DNA of 36,591 nt from NCBI GenBank assembly GCA_022360715.1, contig JAKSCG010000148.1, forward strand, positions 1 to 36,591. The letters run 5' to 3'. Shown piece by piece: positions 33,512 to 36,591 of this stretch. Within the stretch, counting starts at the first letter, position 1; every line of letters starts with the position of its first letter. Below the pieces are notes generated by a model, which saw nothing but the letters and a program-made list of their open reading frames with translations, ran no database searches and was not told the DNA's origin. A program made the translations under genes and the position numbers. The stretch comes from Halanaerobiales bacterium. GTDB taxonomy: Bacteria; Bacillota; Halanaerobiia; Halanaerobiales; DTU029.

Positions 33512-34852
33512 TTACTTCTGGGCCAGTCTGGCGGCAATCAAAAAAGGATCCCAGACCGGGGCAAAGGGTGGTGAATAAGCAAAATCACCCCTGCTTAAAT
33601 CTTGCACCGTCATCCTCTGCATAATGGCCAGCACAGCTATATCAATTCTTTTGGCCACATCTCCCCGGCCGGCTACCTGGGCCCCTAGTATTCTACCCTC
33701 ATTAAGAGTATAGATTAAGCTGACATGCATTGGCTCTGTACCCGGCATATACGCAGCCCGGTCTGAAACCCTGGCAAAGATACTGTCCACCCGGTAGCCT
33801 TCCCGGATGGCCTCCTCTTCACTCAAACCGGTTCTGGCCAATCCCAGCTCAAAGACCCGGGTAATACTGGTGCCGGCTGCTCCGGAAAAGGGTTTCTGAT
33901 CAGCACTGTAGAGATTTTCCCCGAGCAGTCGACCCTGCTTATTGGCTACTGTCCCCAGCGGTAGATAACTATTATAACCTAATAGTTGGTGATAGGTTTC
34001 AGCACAGTCACCGGCTGCATATATCTCGGGCTGACTGGTCCGCAGATAGCGATCAACCTTAATCGCCCCTTTAACTCCTGTTTTCAGACCAGCAGCCTCA
34101 GCCAAAGTACTCCTAGGTTTAACCCCCACTGCCATTATGACCAGATCGGCCGGGTAACTGGCCCGATCAGTTACTACTTCCTTCACCTTTACTTGACCGT
34201 TAAACGCCTGAACCTTCTCACCGGTCCGGATGGTTACTCCTTTTTCCTTTAAACAGGCCAAAGCCAGTTCGCTCATCCTTTGACCAAAGTTAGTCAGGAT
34301 CCTTTCTTCCATCTCGATAACCGTAATTTGTTGGCCTCTTCTGGCTAAACACTCTGCGATCTCAACACCGATATACCCGCCACCGACCACAATTACTTGC
34401 CGGCAGGAAGGATCTTGCAGAATTCGCTTAATGGCAATTCCATCATCAAGGGTTCTGAGCACCGAGATATTGGAAAGCTCTCTCCCACTAAGTGGCGGAA
34501 TAATTGCTTCTGCTCCGGTAGCCATAATCAGTTGGTCATATGCATATTGTTCCTGATGATCTGTGTTGAGATTAAGGACATCAACCAGCCGGGAAGCCGG
34601 TTTGATCGCCAAAACCTTTCTTTTGGTTAAAAGATTAATTCCGTCTTCAATAAACTCCTCTTCAGTTCTGGCAATCAGTTGGGACGCTTGCGGAATATCC
34701 CCGGCTAAAAAATAGGGCAAGCCACAGGCACCATATGATACATATCGGCCCTGCTCAAAAACCGTCAGTTCGATTGTCGGATCTTTTCTTTGCAGTTTAG
34801 CGGCAGCACTCATTCCGGCTGCAACTCCCCCAATAATCACCACTTTCTTCAC
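33512..34852 (-). CDS. CoA-disulfide reductase-family FAD/NAD(P)H oxidoreductase
   Basis: 446 residues from GTG at 34852, which has GAGGTG six bases upstream and places the redox cysteine at C43, the position known from Staphylococcus CoADR. FAD-binding VVIIGGVAAGMSAA at the N-terminus, active-site SYGACGLPYF, NAD-binding VIVVGGGYIGVEIAE, second FAD motif EIYAAGDCAE and a Pyr_redox_dim C-terminus. The family reduces CoA disulfide, polysulfide or CoA persulfide, or oxidises NADH; no rhodanese domain is fused. It lies 49 bases after the cysteine-desulfidase-family gene, which suggests a persulfide/thiol role. Confidence 0.88.
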   Translation of the reverse strand: MKKVVIIGGVAAGMSAAAKLQRKDPTIELTVFEQGRYVSYGACGLPYFLAGDIPQASQLIARTEEEFIEDGINLLTKRKVLAIKPASRLVDVLNLNTDHQEQYAYDQLIMATGAEAIIPPLSGRELSNISVLRTLDDGIAIKRILQDPSCRQVIVVGGGYIGVEIAECLARRGQQITVIEMEERILTNFGQRMSELALACLKEKGVTIRTGEKVQAFNGQVKVKEVVTDRASYPADLVIMAVGVKPRSTLAEAAGLKTGVKGAIKVDRYLRTSQPEIYAAGDCAETYHQLLGYNSYLPLGTVANKQGRLLGENLYSADQKPFSGAAGTSITRVFELGLARTGLSEEEAIREGYRVDSIFARVSDRAAYMPGTEPMHVSLIYTLNEGRILGAQVAGRGDVAKRIDIAVLAIMQRMTVQDLSRGDFAYSPPFAPVWDPFLIAARLAQK

Positions 34853-34901
34853 TAACAACACCTCATCTATTTTTTGACTACAAAGGCTAAATCAGCACCC
34901 C

Positions 34902-36221
34902 TTAGTTCCACGACAAACAATTCCCCGCTTTAGTTTGCTGATCGGCAGCCCCCAGAATCGAAATAACAACCCGGTCCACATCCTTCATTCCTTCGGAGTT
35001 TAAGCGTCGGAGATTAGTGATACTCTGCTGGAGATCATCTGCCACAATACCATTGCCCGAGGGTACAGCCAGTCCTTCCAGGGCCAGCAGGGCATTCCAC
35101 CAGGCCGTTGTCGCACTAATACAAAGCTTTAGGGCACAACCTACTTTCCCCCCATCACAGACCATTCCGGCCAGACTGGCCATAACATTTTTAATCGTGG
35201 TTACCATTTGTTCCATATTACCCTGCAATAGATAAGTAATTCCCGCCCCGACACCGGCTCCAGCCGCAACCGAACAGCCGCAGAGTGGAGATAAACGACC
35301 GATCTCTTCCTTAATATAAATAGTAACCAGATGGCTAATCGCCAGGGCATAAATTAAATCCTTACGAGAAGAATCAAACTCTCTGGCGACCAGGGCGAGG
35401 GGAATAATTGCGATCAGTCCGTGATTACCACTGCCAGCACTGCTCATTACCGGCAATTCAAGACCTGACATCCTGGCATCACAGGCTGCTGCTGTATACT
35501 TAGCAATCTCCATAGTTAATTCTCGCCCCAACAGACCTTTCCGGTTTAAATTATTCCACATATGACCGATCTTTAAACCGGAATTCAGTTTTAAACCGGC
35601 CAGTGCCACCTTGACATTAACCTCAATGCCCTCCAGCAAAAAGCTGATGGCTTCAGGGTCAAGCCGGAGTGAAGCCTCCAGGATATCCTCCAGGGAATAA
35701 TTACTTAGTAAAAATTCTCGACTGGCCTGAGCCTCGTTAGCCTCTTCCCTTTGATCAAGCAGTATTTCATTATTTTTTTCTAAATAAACGAGTCCGGTGT
35801 GTTTTTTACTAATAATTGCTTTGGCCCGACCCCGGTCCGTATTAACCAGGACTTCAATCCGGACCGGCGGAAACGTATAATCAACTTCCACCTGTAAGTC
35901 TACGGTCTCTTCCAACAGCAGGGCTTTAGCCACCTCCTTTTTCCGCAAGGAAGAAAATATAGTCAGATCCAGTTTGGGTCTCATCATTGAGACAGCAAGT
36001 AAAGCCGCCATTGCAACACCAGTTCTTTCCGCCCCTGGAATACCAACAGCTTTGGCATTTTTAAAAACATTTGAGCTAACCACCAGTTTAATCGCTTTGA
36101 CCTCTCCGCCAACCAGCCGGTACGCATGGGCTACCGCCAGGGCGACCGCCACTGGTTCAGTGCAACCGGTAGCTAATTGTACTTCTTCTTTTAATTTATT
36201 GATCAGTAGTTCAGTTTTCAC
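34902..36221 (-). CDS. cyuA: L-cysteine desulfidase-family protein (CyuA/YhaM, UPF0597)
   Basis: 439 residues, the usual length for CyuA/YhaM. Start is GTG with GGGGGAGG upstream. Family landmarks are ATGC20TEPVAVALAVAHA, LEGIEVNVKVALAGLKLNSG, SSAGSGNHGLIAIIPL, RLSPLCGCSVAAGAGVGAGI and GMVCDGGKVGCALKL; the cysteines are candidate 4Fe-4S ligands as in the Methanocaldococcus enzyme. It degrades L-cysteine to pyruvate, ammonia and sulfide in the cytoplasm; some relatives are annotated as serine dehydratase-like. A good sigma-54 promoter lies 54 bases upstream, and the adjacent upstream gene encodes a probable activator. Confidence 0.88.
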   Translation of the reverse strand: MKTELLINKLKEEVQLATGCTEPVAVALAVAHAYRLVGGEVKAIKLVVSSNVFKNAKAVGIPGAERTGVAMAALLAVSMMRPKLDLTIFSSLRKKEVAKALLLEETVDLQVEVDYTFPPVRIEVLVNTDRGRAKAIISKKHTGLVYLEKNNEILLDQREEANEAQASREFLLSNYSLEDILEASLRLDPEAISFLLEGIEVNVKVALAGLKLNSGLKIGHMWNNLNRKGLLGRELTMEIAKYTAAACDARMSGLELPVMSSAGSGNHGLIAIIPLALVAREFDSSRKDLIYALAISHLVTIYIKEEIGRLSPLCGCSVAAGAGVGAGITYLLQGNMEQMVTTIKNVMASLAGMVCDGGKVGCALKLCISATTAWWNALLALEGLAVPSGNGIVADDLQQSITNLRRLNSEGMKDVDRVVISILGAADQQTKAGNCLSWN

Positions 36222-36274
36222 CGCAAATCCTCCCCCATCGTTTACAGTTTATTTTCTTCTTGCCAAACAATAAA

Positions 36275-36290
36275 AGCAAAAACTATGCCA
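36275..36290 (-). promoter_or_regulatory. Sigma-54 promoter of the cysteine-desulfidase gene
   Basis: On the minus strand TGGCATAGTTTTTGCT fits TGGCAC-R-N4-TTGCW at every position but the sixth, with the obligatory ten bases between GG and GC. Predicted start near 36265, giving a leader of about 45 bases to the GTG. The gene upstream encodes a Fis-type activator C-terminus. Confidence 0.8.
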
Positions 36291-36366
36291 GCGGAATAAA
36301 AAGAGGGAACAATTCGGCCATAACTGCTTTCTACCTTTAATCAACCCAAAGGATAAGGGGTAAAAA

Positions 36367-36403
36367 TCTCAATAATAAGACTTATTATCTCAATTTTGAG
36401 ATA
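36367..36403. promoter_or_regulatory. Candidate enhancer (activator-binding) sites / terminator region
   Basis: TATCTCAATTTTGAGATA (36386-36403) is an 18-bp perfect palindrome. A further TCTCAA half-site at 36367-36372 is spaced 21 bases from the one at 36388-36393, two helical turns. The centre is about 100 bases upstream of the sigma-54 promoter, a normal enhancer distance. A second dyad (ATAATAAG/CTTATTAT) followed by T residues on the minus strand could instead make this a weak terminator of the activator gene. Confidence 0.5.
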
Positions 36404-36591
36404 GTTTTCGGTATAAGGTGGCCCGACTGATTGCCAGTCTTTCCGCCGCTCGTTCTTTTCCGTCTTCATCCCAACCATACTGGTTAAGTAATTTAATTAC
36501 CACTTCCCGCTCATATTTCTGAACCAGTTCCTTTAGGCTGTTATAATCTTCTTCCTGGAAGAGGGGTTTAAAACGACCCTCAATATCGGCC
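36390..36591 (-). CDS. Fis-type HTH transcriptional activator, C-terminal end (runs off right edge)
   Basis: An open frame enters from the right edge and stops with TGA at 36392-36390, giving the last 66 residues. They end ERAAERLAISRATLYRKLSQ, the HTH_8/Fis helix-turn-helix at the C-terminus of sigma-54-dependent activators. A region predicted to be helical (NSLKELVQKYEREVVIKLL) precedes it, as usual in this class. The AAA+ and sensor domains lie outside the window. With a sigma-54 promoter at the next gene, it is probably that gene's activator. What it senses is unknown. Confidence 0.85.
   Translation of the reverse strand, partial: ADIEGRFKPLFQEEDYNSLKELVQKYEREVVIKLLNQYGWDEDGKERAAERLAISRATLYRKLSQN

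Overview
The window looks like a low-GC Bacillota chromosome, probably an anaerobe of the Clostridia/Halanaerobiales type. This is an inference from three things: AT-rich coding sequence with strong AGGAGG-type ribosome sites and TTGACA/TATAAT promoters; a large SRP RNA with the Bacillus-like tadA - tRNA-Ser - SRP RNA - dnaX - ybaB - recR order; and a class I hybrid cluster protein. A sugar-binding protein whose signal peptide has no lipobox cysteine hints at a diderm envelope.

1-7.6 kb (minus strand): a two-component system (histidine kinase plus NarL-type regulator) precedes a five-gene ABC-2 exporter cluster of two ATPases and three permeases. The last permease runs off the left edge. The layout resembles the linearmycin-resistance locus lnrJKLMN with a second exporter module attached. 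A tocopherol-cyclase-family protein sits upstream of the kinase and probably heads its operon.

7.6-12.8 kb (plus strand): a BceRS-BceAB type module (OmpR regulator, intramembrane-sensing kinase, ATPase, FtsX-like permease), normally used to sense and resist cell-wall-active peptides. It is followed by a small DUF3796 membrane protein with an XRE repressor, preceded by a 16-bp inverted repeat.

12.8-18.5 kb (minus strand): an Rrf2 regulator plus Hcp operon (nitrosative/redox stress) with a consensus promoter overlaid by a long palindrome; a MarR regulator plus CPA2 antiporter operon with its own palindrome; an endonuclease/exonuclease/phosphatase-fold protein; and a small membrane-anchored FMN-binding protein.

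18.5-29 kb (minus strand): a divergent methionyl-tRNA-synthetase-like protein, then a carbohydrate locus read as lacI - GH30 glycosidase - solute-binding protein - two permeases - GH2 glycosidase. It has LacI-type operators before lacI and before GH30. No transporter ATPase is encoded, so a shared one elsewhere is implied.

29-33.5 kb (minus strand): housekeeping genes rlmH, recR, ybaB, dnaX, SRP RNA, two tRNA-Ser genes and tadA, driven at least in part by a consensus promoter before tadA. The tadA stop codon lies inside the tRNA-Ser(CGA) gene.

33.5-36.6 kb (minus strand): a CoA-disulfide-reductase-family flavoprotein and a cysteine-desulfidase-family protein downstream of a good sigma-54 promoter. 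The C-terminus of a Fis-type, probably sigma-54-dependent, activator is at the right edge. This suggests an activator-controlled sulfur/thiol module and is the regulatory arrangement I find most interesting.
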